DNA of 64,000 bases from Erysipelotrichaceae bacterium (lineage in GTDB: Bacteria; Bacillota_I; Bacilli_A; Erysipelotrichales; Erysipelotrichaceae): assembly GCA_017445225.1 (NCBI GenBank), contig JAFSUN010000011.1, positions 62,001 to 126,000 on the forward strand. Reading direction: 5' to 3'. The translations under genes and the position numbers were made by a program. The notes beneath the pieces are model-generated. The model was not told where the DNA came from and searched no databases. It saw only the letters and a list, made by a program, of their open reading frames with translations. Below, in pieces: positions 18,332 to 26,326 of this stretch. Within the stretch, counting starts at the first letter, position 1; the number at the start of each line of letters is the position of its first letter.

Positions 18332-18650
18332 CTTCGATCAGGTTCTGGAAGTCATAAGGAATTTTACAGAGGAGCGGGACTGGGATCAGTTCCACTCCCC
18401 TTCCAATCTCAGCAAGTCGATCGTCATCGAAGCCTGCGAACTGCTGGAATGCTTCCAGTGGGGAGATGATTATAACCGGGAAGATGTCTGCGATGAACTG
18501 GCCGATGTCATGGTCTACTGTCTGAACATGGCCGATAAGCTGGGCGTCCGGATGGAGGACATCATCCTGGCCAAGATGGAAAAGAACCGCAAAAAATACC
18601 CCGTGGAAAAAGCCAGGGGTAATTCTCTCAAATACGATCAGTATGACTGA
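18309..18650 (+). CDS. MazG-like nucleotide pyrophosphohydrolase
   Basis: 113 aa, all-alpha NTP-PPase fold with the metal-binding EACELLE (ExxxE) and DELADVMVYCL (ExxD) helices. Members of this family hydrolyse (d)NTPs such as dCTP or modified nucleotides. The chosen ATG 18309 overlaps the end of the PTS gene by 23 nt and has no clear ribosome site; an in-frame TTG at 18324 is possible. It ends one base before the convergent thyA stop. A role in nucleotide pool sanitation or dTMP metabolism is suggested by thyA, though it is transcribed with the sugar operon. Confidence 0.82.
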   Translation: MSNGPLNNFDQVLEVIRNFTEERDWDQFHSPSNLSKSIVIEACELLECFQWGDDYNREDVCDELADVMVYCLNMADKLGVRMEDIILAKMEKNRKKYPVEKARGNSLKYDQYD

Positions 18651-19499
18651 TCACACGGCAATCGGGATGTTTCTTACCTGTTCGCCATGCTGGTAGTTCT
18701 CCACATGGAGATCATCGGTGGTAAACTGGTAGAAATCCTTGATTTCCGGATTAAGCCAAACCTTGGGAGCTGGATACTCAGGACGGGTAATCAGCTCTTT
18801 TATGATGTCTACGTGACGGTCATAGATGTGGGCATCGGCAATGACGTGAACCAGTTCGCCGGCAATCATGCCGGAAACCTGGGCTACCATCATTAACAGC
18901 AGCGAATACTGGACGACGTTCCAGTTATTGGCAGCCAGGATGTCCTGGGAACGCTGATTGAGGACAGCGTTAAGCACTTTGTTGCCATTGGCATCCTTGG
19001 TCACGTTATAGGTCATCGAATAGGCACAGGGTTCCAGATGTCCGCCATGCAGATACTGGGGGATGAACATGTTGGTGATGATGCGGCGGGAATAGGGATT
19101 CTTCTTTATTTCACTCAGAATGAAATCCATCTGGTCCATCATGACACCGTTGCGGTTGTCCTTCTGGCCGATGACATAGCCATAGCAGGTACCGATGGAA
19201 CCTTCCTCATCAGCCCAGGCATCCCAGATGTGGGGCTTGAGATCGTGAATGTTGTTGCTCTTGCGCTGATAGATCCACAGCACTTCGTCCATGGCGCTCT
19301 TCAGGGCCGTTCTTCTTAACGTCAGAGCCGGGAATTCTTCCCGCAGGTCGTAACGGTTGACGACACCGAACTTCTTGATCGTATAGGCCTTTTCCCCGGT
19401 ATCTTCCCAGGTCGGCCTGGCGTTGCCGTCGGATGTATCGATGCCGTTTTCCAGAATGTCCTGGCACATTTTCTTAAACAGTATGTCAGCCTTGCTCAT
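18651..19499 (-). CDS. thyA: Thymidylate synthase
   Basis: Methylates dUMP to dTMP with methylenetetrahydrofolate. 282 aa. The catalytic cysteine sits in LEPCAYSM, where the common PCH triad is PCA; this occurs in a Firmicutes subgroup as far as I recall. NQRSQDILAANNWN (dUMP binding) and ADAHIYDRHVD motifs are present. A TGCTATAAT extended -10 lies at 19551-19559 on the minus strand. It stands alone, convergent with the MazG-like gene with no clear terminator between. Confidence 0.93.
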   Translation of the reverse strand: MSKADILFKKMCQDILENGIDTSDGNARPTWEDTGEKAYTIKKFGVVNRYDLREEFPALTLRRTALKSAMDEVLWIYQRKSNNIHDLKPHIWDAWADEEGSIGTCYGYVIGQKDNRNGVMMDQMDFILSEIKKNPYSRRIITNMFIPQYLHGGHLEPCAYSMTYNVTKDANGNKVLNAVLNQRSQDILAANNWNVVQYSLLLMMVAQVSGMIAGELVHVIADAHIYDRHVDIIKELITRPEYPAPKVWLNPEIKDFYQFTTDDLHVENYQHGEQVRNIPIAV

Positions 19500-19570
19500 G
19501 TTTATACCTCTTCAAATTCATTCGTTTTTACATTTATATAATTATAGCATATAGCTTCTTGTGAAGGCAC

Positions 19571-19600
19571 AATAAAGTCCCGCGCCTGCGGGACTTGTTT
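19571..19600 (-). terminator. Terminator after psuG
   Basis: AAGTCCCGC/GCGGGACTT hairpin followed on the minus strand by TTTATT. Confidence 0.85.
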
Positions 19601-19605
19601 TCTGA

Positions 19606-20526
19606 CTATCTGATCTTGCTCAGTTCAACAGCGATCTGGCTGGCCAGTCTGGCGTTGTTATAGGCCAGCTGGAGATTGCTGGCAAAGGATTCGCCACCGG
19701 TCATGTCCTTGATGTGGGCCAGCAGATAAGGAGTAATGAACTTGCCCCTTACCTTGGCCGCCTTGGCATCTTCCAGCGCCTTGGCGATGACCTTTTCCAT
19801 TTCGTTGAAGTCGAGAGCGTATTCTTCCGGAATCGGATTACCGATGATGACGCCGCCCTTCAGACCCAGGTTCCACTTGGTATAGATGATGTCAGCGATT
19901 TCCTTCGGGCTGTTGCACTGGCGGTCCAGCTTGAAGCCGCTGGAACGGCAGTAGAAAGCCGGGAATTCATCGGTCTTATAACCCAGAACCGGGACGCCGA
20001 AGGTTTCCAGGTACTCCAGGGTCAGACCCAGATCCAGGATCTGCTTGGCGCCGGCACAGACGACGGCTACTCTGGTATTGGCCAGCTCCTGCAGGTCAGC
20101 GGAGATGTCCATGGTCTCCTGAGCACCTCTGTGAACACCGCCGATGCCGCCGGTAGCGAATACCTTGATGCCGGCCATCTCAGCGATCATCATCGTTGTG
20201 GCAACAGTGGTGGCACCGGTCTGTCCGGTTGCCAGATATACGGGAATGTCTCTTCTGGAGACCTTACCGACGTTTTCTGCCCGGCACATCAGATCCAGTT
20301 CTTCGCTGGTCAGTCCGACCTTGAGCTTGCCGCCAATGACGGCAGCCGTGGCGGGAATGGCGCCTTCGGCCCTGACGATCTCTTCAACCTTATGGGCAAA
20401 TTCAACATTTTCCGGGAAAGGCATTCCATGGGAAAGAATGGTGCTCTCCAGGGCAACGACCGGTTTTCCTTCATCCAATGCCTGCTGGATCTCCGGGGTA
20501 ATTGATAAGTAATCCTTTACTGACAT
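19606..20526 (-). CDS. psuG: Pseudouridine-5'-phosphate glycosidase
   Basis: Splits pseudouridine 5'-phosphate into uracil and ribose 5-phosphate, cleaving the C-C glycosidic bond. 306 aa with the hallmark family stretches ALESTILSHGMPFPEN, GATTVATTM, FATGGIGGVHRGAQ and KQILDLGLTLEYLET. The start overlaps the kinase gene by 10 bp, forming a kinase-glycosidase pair as in known pseudouridine catabolism operons. No pseudouridine transporter gene adjoins. Confidence 0.96.
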   Translation of the reverse strand: MSVKDYLSITPEIQQALDEGKPVVALESTILSHGMPFPENVEFAHKVEEIVRAEGAIPATAAVIGGKLKVGLTSEELDLMCRAENVGKVSRRDIPVYLATGQTGATTVATTMMIAEMAGIKVFATGGIGGVHRGAQETMDISADLQELANTRVAVVCAGAKQILDLGLTLEYLETFGVPVLGYKTDEFPAFYCRSSGFKLDRQCNSPKEIADIIYTKWNLGLKGGVIIGNPIPEEYALDFNEMEKVIAKALEDAKAAKVRGKFITPYLLAHIKDMTGGESFASNLQLAYNNARLASQIAVELSKIR

Positions 20527-21464
20527 GATTTGTACTCCTTTATAATTCTGCAGATATGCTCGACATCGAGTTCTCTGTTTACGGTATCCTGACTCTGAAT
20601 GGCCATGATGCCGGCGGCTGAAGCAAACTCCAGGCTTTCGGTAATCGGCAGTTCATTCAGCCAGCCATAGATGATTCCGGCCATGAAGGCATCTCCGGCG
20701 CCGGTGGCGTTCTTCAGGTTCTCTACCCTTCCCAGACAGCAGCGGCTAACATTGCCTTGCTGATCCTGATACCAGCAGCCATCCTTCCCCAGGGAAATGA
20801 TGACCCGCTGCACACCCTTCTCCAGCAGTCGGCGGCAAGCCGTCTCCAGGTCCTGTTCCGTTTCTATGGCAATATCGGCCAGCAGTCCGGCTTCCAGACG
20901 GTTGGGCTTGATGGTATGGAAATATCCTGTTTTTTCCTTGATCACCTTCGAATAGCCGATGGAAACCGGATCAAGAAATACCGGTATCCGATGGCTGTAG
21001 GTCCTTAGCAGATGATCCATGACCTGGGGAGGTACGGAAGGATCGGTAACGATCGCCCGGGCCCCGGAAATCAGTTTATCATTTTCCTGCAGATATTCAA
21101 CCGTCATTTCCTTCATGATGGTCATGTCGGACAAGGCCAGAGCCATGTTGCCATCGCAATCACAGATCGACATGTAGGTACTGGAAACATGGTTGTCAAC
21201 GACTCTGACATGATCCATGTTGATTCCGGCAGATCGGCTGTGTTCCAGGATCTTATGGCCATAGAGATCACTGCCGACGACCCCCAGCAGATAACAGCTG
21301 ACGCCCAGCCGGCTCAGGTTTTCCAGAATGTTTCTGCTCACTCCCCCTACCGACATGTTCATCCTTCCGGGGTTGGAATCGTGGATGATGACACGGTCAA
21401 AACTGCGACCGTTGATGTCGATGTTGGCTGCCCCGATTCCCACTACATATCCATTGTCCTTCAT
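20517..21464 (-). CDS. psuK: Pseudouridine kinase (PfkB family)
   Basis: Phosphorylates pseudouridine to the substrate of PsuG. 315 aa from ATG 21464 with the ribokinase fold: N-terminal VGIGAANIDING, MSVGGVSRNI, and C-terminal NATGAGDAFMAGI with catalytic Asp. ATG 21464 has GGTGAG close upstream; an in-frame ATG 21476 lies only 6 nt after a TAAAAT -10-like box and would be nearly leaderless. Function rests on overlap with psuG; the family alone would also allow other carbohydrate or nucleoside substrates. Confidence 0.9.
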   Translation of the reverse strand: MKDNGYVVGIGAANIDINGRSFDRVIIHDSNPGRMNMSVGGVSRNILENLSRLGVSCYLLGVVGSDLYGHKILEHSRSAGINMDHVRVVDNHVSSTYMSICDCDGNMALALSDMTIMKEMTVEYLQENDKLISGARAIVTDPSVPPQVMDHLLRTYSHRIPVFLDPVSIGYSKVIKEKTGYFHTIKPNRLEAGLLADIAIETEQDLETACRRLLEKGVQRVIISLGKDGCWYQDQQGNVSRCCLGRVENLKNATGAGDAFMAGIIYGWLNELPITESLEFASAAGIMAIQSQDTVNRELDVEHICRIIKEYKSCQ

Positions 21465-21521
21465 GTCTCTCACCATCTCTATTTTAGCAGAACCCTCTCG
21501 GGTATTCCATTACCCGGCCAA

Positions 21522-21546
21522 GGAAAAACCGGATCTGCGTCCGGTT
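21522..21546 (-). terminator. Terminator after ccpA
   Basis: AAACCGGA/TCCGGTTT hairpin followed on the minus strand by TTTTTCC; separates ccpA from psuK. Confidence 0.85.
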
Positions 21547-21565
21547 TCAGTTTAACTATCTTCCG

Positions 21566-22579
21566 TTATTTTGTGGTGCTTCTCGGCTTATATAAGGTGT
21601 TCAGTTCGAACTCCTTATCGGTGATCTTGTCACCGTTCAGCATCTTGGTCATGATTCTCATGGCCAAAGCTCCGGCATCATAACTTGGTGTAACAAAAGA
21701 TGAGATCTGCGGTCTGACCATTTCCGTGTATCGAGAATCCTTTACACATACTAATTCTGTCTCTTCCGGGATCTTGATGCCGTTCTCACTGCAGGTATTC
21801 AGTACGGCAATGGCCTGTGAATCACGATAGGTGATGATCAGCTGATGCTTGTGGCTTGAGAAATACCTGGTGAGAAAATCATAGGAACTGTGATAGCTGT
21901 CAGGAATTCTGATCAGACCATCAAAAGTCTTTCCCTGCTCTTTGAAGGCATCTTCCGTCGCCTTGACCATCTGTTCAACACTGCTGGGATTCTTGCGGTC
22001 ATCGATGATGACGATGTCCTCAATTCCCCGGTTCAGATAATCAGCGACCATGTCATGTACCGGTTCATAGTAATTGATGAAGACGGAACAGATCATGTCG
22101 TTGGAGAATCTGGTCCCGAGATAAACCATCGGAATGTGATAATCACTCAGTGTCTGCAGTTCCTGCGGGGAAAAGGCATCATTGTACAGAATTAATCCAT
22201 CGGCGCGGTTCTTGATAACGTTGTCAATGATTTCATGCATCTCATTGACACCTGAGGTTGATGTATGCAAGGTAATGTTGTACTTGTAGATCTTGGCAAC
22301 ATCCAGCAGGCCGTTAATGACTTTGCCGATATAAGTAAAACTGCTGTCGGGAATTACTAAAGAGATCGAAGTTGTTTTCTTCAGAGCCAGTCCCTGAGCG
22401 ACGGCATTGGGCTTATATCCCAGTTTGATGATCGCTTCCTGAACTTTCTTCTTGGTATCTTCCCTGACAACATCGGAATCGTTGATAACACGAGATACGG
22501 TGGCTAGTGAAACGCCCGCTTCCTTGGCTACATTGTAAATAGTAACTCTTTTTTTCTCGTCATTTACCAACGTTCTCAT
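21566..22579 (-). CDS. ccpA: Catabolite control protein A (LacI family)
   Basis: LacI-family repressor/activator that, with HPr-Ser-P, mediates carbon catabolite control at cre sites. 337 aa. The N-terminal helix-turn-helix VTIYNVAKEAGVSLATVSRV and hinge KPNAVAQGLALKKT closely resemble CcpA. The C-terminal segment MVRPQISSFVTPSYDAGALAMR and the ending RSTTK also match CcpA as I recall it. Synteny murC-ytxG-ytxH-ccpA is as in Bacillus (aroA missing). It starts 3 bp after the YtxH-position gene, so is co-transcribed with it from the promoter at 23740-23768, which contains a cre-like site. The effector domain is divergent in the middle, so a LacI paralogue remains possible. Confidence 0.8.
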   Translation of the reverse strand: MRTLVNDEKKRVTIYNVAKEAGVSLATVSRVINDSDVVREDTKKKVQEAIIKLGYKPNAVAQGLALKKTTSISLVIPDSSFTYIGKVINGLLDVAKIYKYNITLHTSTSGVNEMHEIIDNVIKNRADGLILYNDAFSPQELQTLSDYHIPMVYLGTRFSNDMICSVFINYYEPVHDMVADYLNRGIEDIVIIDDRKNPSSVEQMVKATEDAFKEQGKTFDGLIRIPDSYHSSYDFLTRYFSSHKHQLIITYRDSQAIAVLNTCSENGIKIPEETELVCVKDSRYTEMVRPQISSFVTPSYDAGALAMRIMTKMLNGDKITDKEFELNTLYKPRSTTK

Positions 22580-22582
22580 TTA

Positions 22583-23308
22583 CTATTCCTCTTCTGCGTT
22601 TTCTTCCGGGGTCTCCTCAGCTGGTTCATTCTTGCCTTCGAGAGCATCCTTGACTTTTCCGGCTAAGCCGACAACGAAGTCTCTGGCGGTTCTGACAGTC
22701 TTTCTGACGTTTTCATCATGGATGAATTCCTGATACTTGTCAGAAGCATATTCACCGGCGACCTTGGCCTTTTCGGTGATGGTATCGGCCATCTTCTTAA
22801 CTTCTTCGTTGAAGTTGATCTCTTCAACCGGAGCAGCCTCTTCGGCATTGACCGGTTCTTCAGCTGCTTCCTTCTTTTCTTCGCAGCAGCATTCTTCACA
22901 TGGTTCTTCGCAGCAAGGCTCTTCCTGCTTCTTGAAGCTGTTGACAACACCCTTTACCTTGTTGGAAACGGTGCTGGTGACATTATTGAAGGTTTCCTTG
23001 GCCTTATCAATGGTTTCTCCGGTCTTCGGATCTTCCTTGACTTCGTTGATCTTTTCAGCTGCGGTATTGACTACATCCTTGGCAGCCTTTCCCAGTTCCT
23101 CAACGCGATTGCCGATGGTCTTGCCGTCCTTGTCCAGGTCGATGGCAGCTACCTTGTCAATGAAACTCTTAAAGCCGGCCTTGGCCTGAGCAAATACATC
23201 CTTGGTTTCTTCGGCAGCTTCAGCAACATCTTCCTTTACTTCTTCAACTGCTTCAGCAACGTCTTCCTTGACTTCTTCTACGATTTCTTCAACTTTGTTT
23301 TCTTCCAT
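22583..23308 (-). CDS. Acidic, Lys/Glu-rich protein with cysteine cluster (YtxH position)
   Basis: 241 aa of low complexity, dominated by A, E, K, V and D. The N-terminus carries imperfect 11-mers (VEEVKEDVAEA twice, then EETKDVFAQA). Two amphipathic segments follow (AGFKSFIDKVAAI; TAEKINEV...), like LEA/YtxH-type stress proteins. Around residues 132-142 it has CCEEPCEECCC, six cysteines in an acidic context. No signal peptide or clear membrane helix is seen, unlike typical YtxH. The place between the DUF948 gene and ccpA corresponds to ytxH of Bacillus. Function unknown; possible soluble metal- or redox-responsive stress protein. Confidence 0.75.
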   Translation of the reverse strand: MEENKVEEIVEEVKEDVAEAVEEVKEDVAEAAEETKDVFAQAKAGFKSFIDKVAAIDLDKDGKTIGNRVEELGKAAKDVVNTAAEKINEVKEDPKTGETIDKAKETFNNVTSTVSNKVKGVVNSFKKQEEPCCEEPCEECCCEEKKEAAEEPVNAEEAAPVEEINFNEEVKKMADTITEKAKVAGEYASDKYQEFIHDENVRKTVRTARDFVVGLAGKVKDALEGKNEPAEETPEENAEEE

Positions 23309-23325
23309 TTTTCTTTACCTTCCTT

Positions 23326-23721
23326 CTATAATGTGTTTTCCTGTTTTTCCTTGTCCTTCTTCGGCAGTTTCTCTTCCAGGAACGCGGTGACCCAGCCCTT
23401 GACCTGCTCATATTCCTTATTCCAGGTCTTGGCGGTCTTCTTCACCGCTCTTTCAGTGGTAGCTCTGACTGCTTCAACAGACATGGCCATGTTATTCACG
23501 GCCTTAACAGTAACATTCATGTCCTTCAGATAATTGTTAGTAATACCTACGGCTTCGTTAACTCCATCCATAGTGGTATTGGTCTTGGTAACGATAACTG
23601 TTAAATTCTTTACTACGTTAATTACTCTTATCAGCAATACTACCAGGGCAGCCAGAGCTATAACTGCCGCTACAGGTAAAATGTACTGAAAAAACTGACT
23701 AATTTTTGCTAGTGTATCCAT
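23326..23721 (-). CDS. ytxG: YtxG-like DUF948 membrane protein
   Basis: 131 aa with one N-terminal membrane helix (ILPAVAVIALAALVVLLIRVI region, about residues 14-34) followed by a coiled-coil-like segment of hydroxyl-rich heptads (NLTVIVTKTNTTMDGVNEAV...) and a basic tail. This is the DUF948 layout. In Bacillus the equivalent gene ytxG lies between murC and ytxH, as here. GAGGTG precedes ATG 23721. First gene of the ytxG-ytxH-position-ccpA transcript. Role unknown, linked in Bacillus to general stress. Confidence 0.85.
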   Translation of the reverse strand: MDTLAKISQFFQYILPVAAVIALAALVVLLIRVINVVKNLTVIVTKTNTTMDGVNEAVGITNNYLKDMNVTVKAVNNMAMSVEAVRATTERAVKKTAKTWNKEYEQVKGWVTAFLEEKLPKKDKEKQENTL

Positions 23722-23739
23722 AAATTCACCTCTAGGATA

Positions 23740-23768
23740 ATCATACTATTTTATGAAAACATTTTCAA
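23740..23768 (-). promoter_or_regulatory. Promoter of the ytxG-ccpA operon with cre-like site
   Basis: On the minus strand TTGAAA (23763-23768) and TATGAT (23740-23745) are 17 bp apart. The plus-strand sequence TGAAAACATTTTCA at 23754-23767 covers the -35 and spacer and differs from the cre consensus TGWAANCGNTNWCA only at the central G. CcpA binding here would block RNA polymerase and give negative autoregulation. Confidence 0.6.
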
Positions 23769-23822
23769 CAACTCTGTAACCGCTTAATCCATCAATTATC
23801 CACTTTTTAATTATCATTTTTG

Positions 23823-23858
23823 AAAAAACCGGCAGATGACGGCCTGGCAGCCGGTTTT
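23823..23858 (-). terminator. Second terminator downstream of murC
   Basis: AAAACCGGC/GCCGGTTTTTT hairpin with a T-tract on the minus strand. Confidence 0.85.
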
Positions 23859-23863
23859 GACTA

Positions 23864-23897
23864 TGATAAAAGCTCCGGCAACAATTCCCGGAGCTTT
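23864..23897 (-). terminator. First terminator downstream of murC
   Basis: AAAGCTCCGG/CCGGAGCTTTT hairpin followed by TTTTATC on the minus strand. It is in tandem with the hairpin at 23823-23858, insulating the ccpA operon promoter from murC read-through. Confidence 0.85.
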
Positions 23898-23904
23898 CTG
23901 CTGT

Positions 23905-25218
23905 TTAATTCTGACCGTACTGCAGCTTCTTCAGCTTTTCCTTGAAGGGATAGATGTCCTTGCTGCTCATGAAGACATAGACAGCCGGAGCCATGGCAGC
24001 CAGGACTCTGGCATCCTCGTCAGTCTCATGGAAGACGTGGCTGCCCGGTATTTCCTTAGCCAGGAAGGTGATGTCAATATCAGCGCCGTTATCGTAGTCA
24101 TCGATGCTGGTAAACTCACAGACGCCGACCTCATCGGCAATCATCAGCGCTTCGGCAAATTCCCTGACGAAGTGGTAGACCCGGCCGGTACGGTGCGGCT
24201 TGAAGACGGCAACGATCTTACGGTCGGGATATCTCAGACGCGCCGCCTGCAGGGTGATCTTTACTTCGGTGGGATGATGGGCATAGTCATCGATATAGAT
24301 GTTGTCACCCATGTCTTCGATCTTGAATCTTCTCTTGACACCCTGGAAACTGCTAAGCCCCTCTTCTACTTCCCGGGCGCTCATGCCCTTCAGGTAGCCG
24401 ACCATGATGACGGAAAGGGAATTCAGCAGGAGATGATGTCCGACAAACGGCAGGTCAAAATGACCGTACTTCTCACCCCTGACAATTACGTCGAAGTGCA
24501 TTCCCTGCGGGGTCTCCTCAACATTGACAGCCTGAACATCGTCATTGTCCTCGGTACCATAATAATAGATCGGCACCCTTGCCTTTAAACCCCGGGTATA
24601 AGGATCCTCACCCCAGGCGATGATGGCCTTGCGGGTGCGTTCAGCGAACTGCTGATAGGCATAGATGTAGTCTTCGTTGGTCTTGTAATAGTCGACATGA
24701 TCCCAGTCCATGTTGGTGATGACGGCATAGTCCGGATCATAGGCCAGGAAATGCCTTCTGAACTCATCGGCTTCCAGCACGAAGTCAGTAGCCTGATCGC
24801 TGAGATAGCCGGTACCGTCCCCGATGAGATAGCCGATCTTATGGGTATGGCCCAGCATGGCAGCACACATGCCGGTGGTCGTGGTCTTGCCATGGGAACC
24901 GGCAATGCAGATGCTATGATACTTCTTCAGATAGTAACCCAGGAATTCATGATAGCGCCAGCATTTGCAGGTGGGATTTTCTCTGGCAGCCTTGACTTCC
25001 GGGAAGTCCTCGCCAAAGGCGTTGCCGATGATCACGTTCATGTTGTCTCTGATGTTGGCCGGATCAAAGTCGTAGATTTTGATCTTTCTGTCATCCAGCG
25101 GCTGCTGAGTGAAGAAGTGCTTGGGAAGATCACTGCCTTCTACCACGTTGCCTTCATCGTGGAGGATACTGGCCAGGGCAGCCATTCCGGTACCCTTTAT
25201 GCCAATGAAGTAATACAT
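23905..25218 (-). CDS. murC: UDP-N-acetylmuramate-L-alanine ligase
   Basis: Adds L-alanine to UDP-MurNAc, the first peptide step of cytoplasmic peptidoglycan precursor synthesis. 437 aa with the Mur ligase N-terminal domain (YYFIGIKGTGMAALA), ATP-binding GSHGKTTTTGM, central EADEFRRHFLAYDPDYAVITNMDWDH-type region and DDYAHHPTEVK motif of the C-terminal domain. It begins 2 nt after the stop of the upstream disordered-protein gene and ends the trmB operon before two terminators. Confidence 0.95.
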   Translation of the reverse strand: MYYFIGIKGTGMAALASILHDEGNVVEGSDLPKHFFTQQPLDDRKIKIYDFDPANIRDNMNVIIGNAFGEDFPEVKAARENPTCKCWRYHEFLGYYLKKYHSICIAGSHGKTTTTGMCAAMLGHTHKIGYLIGDGTGYLSDQATDFVLEADEFRRHFLAYDPDYAVITNMDWDHVDYYKTNEDYIYAYQQFAERTRKAIIAWGEDPYTRGLKARVPIYYYGTEDNDDVQAVNVEETPQGMHFDVIVRGEKYGHFDLPFVGHHLLLNSLSVIMVGYLKGMSAREVEEGLSSFQGVKRRFKIEDMGDNIYIDDYAHHPTEVKITLQAARLRYPDRKIVAVFKPHRTGRVYHFVREFAEALMIADEVGVCEFTSIDDYDNGADIDITFLAKEIPGSHVFHETDEDARVLAAMAPAVYVFMSSKDIYPFKEKLKKLQYGQN

Positions 25219-25220
25219 TC

Positions 25221-26288
25221 TTATTCTTCCTCCATGTCAAAGAGGCTCATGTTCTCATAAAGCTGTTCGTCGGAGATCACCGCGTCTTCAGTCTTCTCCG
25301 CCGGTTTTTCCTTCTTGGCGGTGGCAGTTACGGTTTCCTTCCAGGCGTCATGAATGCTGACGCGGGTGTTGACCTGTTCTTCGGTCTCCTTTTTCAGTCC
25401 GCCGGTTCCAAACGGGGTTACGTCGATTCCGGACAGCTTGCTGGAGGATTTCTTGCCGACGTTGACAAACGGACTCTTCTTGGTCTCCTTGCCGGTTTCC
25501 GGTTTCTTGGTTTCGATTGGATTGCCGAAAACGGAAAGGGTCGGCTTGATGTTCGGATTGTCTTCCTTTTTCTCAGCCGGCTTGGTGTCCCTGGCGGCCG
25601 ATTTCTTCTCGGCCGGCTGCTTGCGGTCAGCTATGATGTCCTTGACACTCATCTTGGCAACCTTGGGATCGACCTTGTCATCGGGCTGCTTACCCTCTTC
25701 ATCCGGAGAGCCGTAAAGCGGTGAGAATACGGTGCCCAGTACGGAGCTGTTCTCAAAGTTCAGGTCAGCCAGATCGGGAGTGACTGTCGGTTTCTTCTTA
25801 ACGTTCTTCTGCTTGCCCTTAGCCTCATTATTCTGTACGCCGAACATCGGTGAGATGACAGTACTGGGGATGTAATCCTCTCTCTTGATCTCCTTGGATT
25901 CCGGCTTGACGATTTCTTCCGGCTTGTCTTCTTCGATGAAGGTTTCTTCTTCCGGCTGTACTTCTTCAACAGCGGGTTCTTCCCTCTTCGGACGGTTCAG
26001 GTTGATGAAGGTCGGTACTCTCGGATCCTTCTCCTTCTCCGGTTCGGGAGTCAGGGTCTTGGGCTTGACCGGATCCTGCACCATCAGGGTAACCGGTTCA
26101 TCTGTTCCGGTTTTTTCGGTTTCCGATGAAAGATCCTGGATGGTCACGAAAGGAGTTTCCTTTCTGACCTCTTTTACGCCCTTCTGAGCAGGCTTGACCT
26201 TGGCATCGATCACTTCATCTTTTTCTTCCTTGGTTTCCTCGTCATCAACGTAGATAATGTGTTCGAAAAAGTCCTTTAGTTTCTTCAT
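25221..26288 (-). CDS. Disordered, repeat-motif protein of unknown function
   Basis: 355 aa, mostly low-complexity K/E/P/T/D and predicted disordered. The N-terminus (MKKLKDFFEHIIYVDDEE) could form an amphipathic helix followed by an acidic stretch, reminiscent of the SepF membrane-targeting start. Four short hydrophobic-aromatic motifs recur at spaced intervals: VISPMFG, VFSPLYG, LSVFGNP and VTPFGTG. AAGGAGTG precedes ATG 26288. It sits between a lipoprotein gene and murC. I know no assigned function; the pattern suggests a membrane-associated scaffold that docks partners through the SPxFG-like motifs, possibly in cell envelope or division work (inference). Confidence 0.75.
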   Translation of the reverse strand: MKKLKDFFEHIIYVDDEETKEEKDEVIDAKVKPAQKGVKEVRKETPFVTIQDLSSETEKTGTDEPVTLMVQDPVKPKTLTPEPEKEKDPRVPTFINLNRPKREEPAVEEVQPEEETFIEEDKPEEIVKPESKEIKREDYIPSTVISPMFGVQNNEAKGKQKNVKKKPTVTPDLADLNFENSSVLGTVFSPLYGSPDEEGKQPDDKVDPKVAKMSVKDIIADRKQPAEKKSAARDTKPAEKKEDNPNIKPTLSVFGNPIETKKPETGKETKKSPFVNVGKKSSSKLSGIDVTPFGTGGLKKETEEQVNTRVSIHDAWKETVTATAKKEKPAEKTEDAVISDEQLYENMSLFDMEEE

Positions 26289-26326
26289 TCTATAATCACT
26301 CCTTATCTTTCTGAGTTATTCTCAGT

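Noticed and set aside
22718-23533. 271-codon Phe-rich frame antisense to the acidic protein
   Set aside because: Arises from the Glu/Lys-rich complement; spans two real genes and a gene junction.
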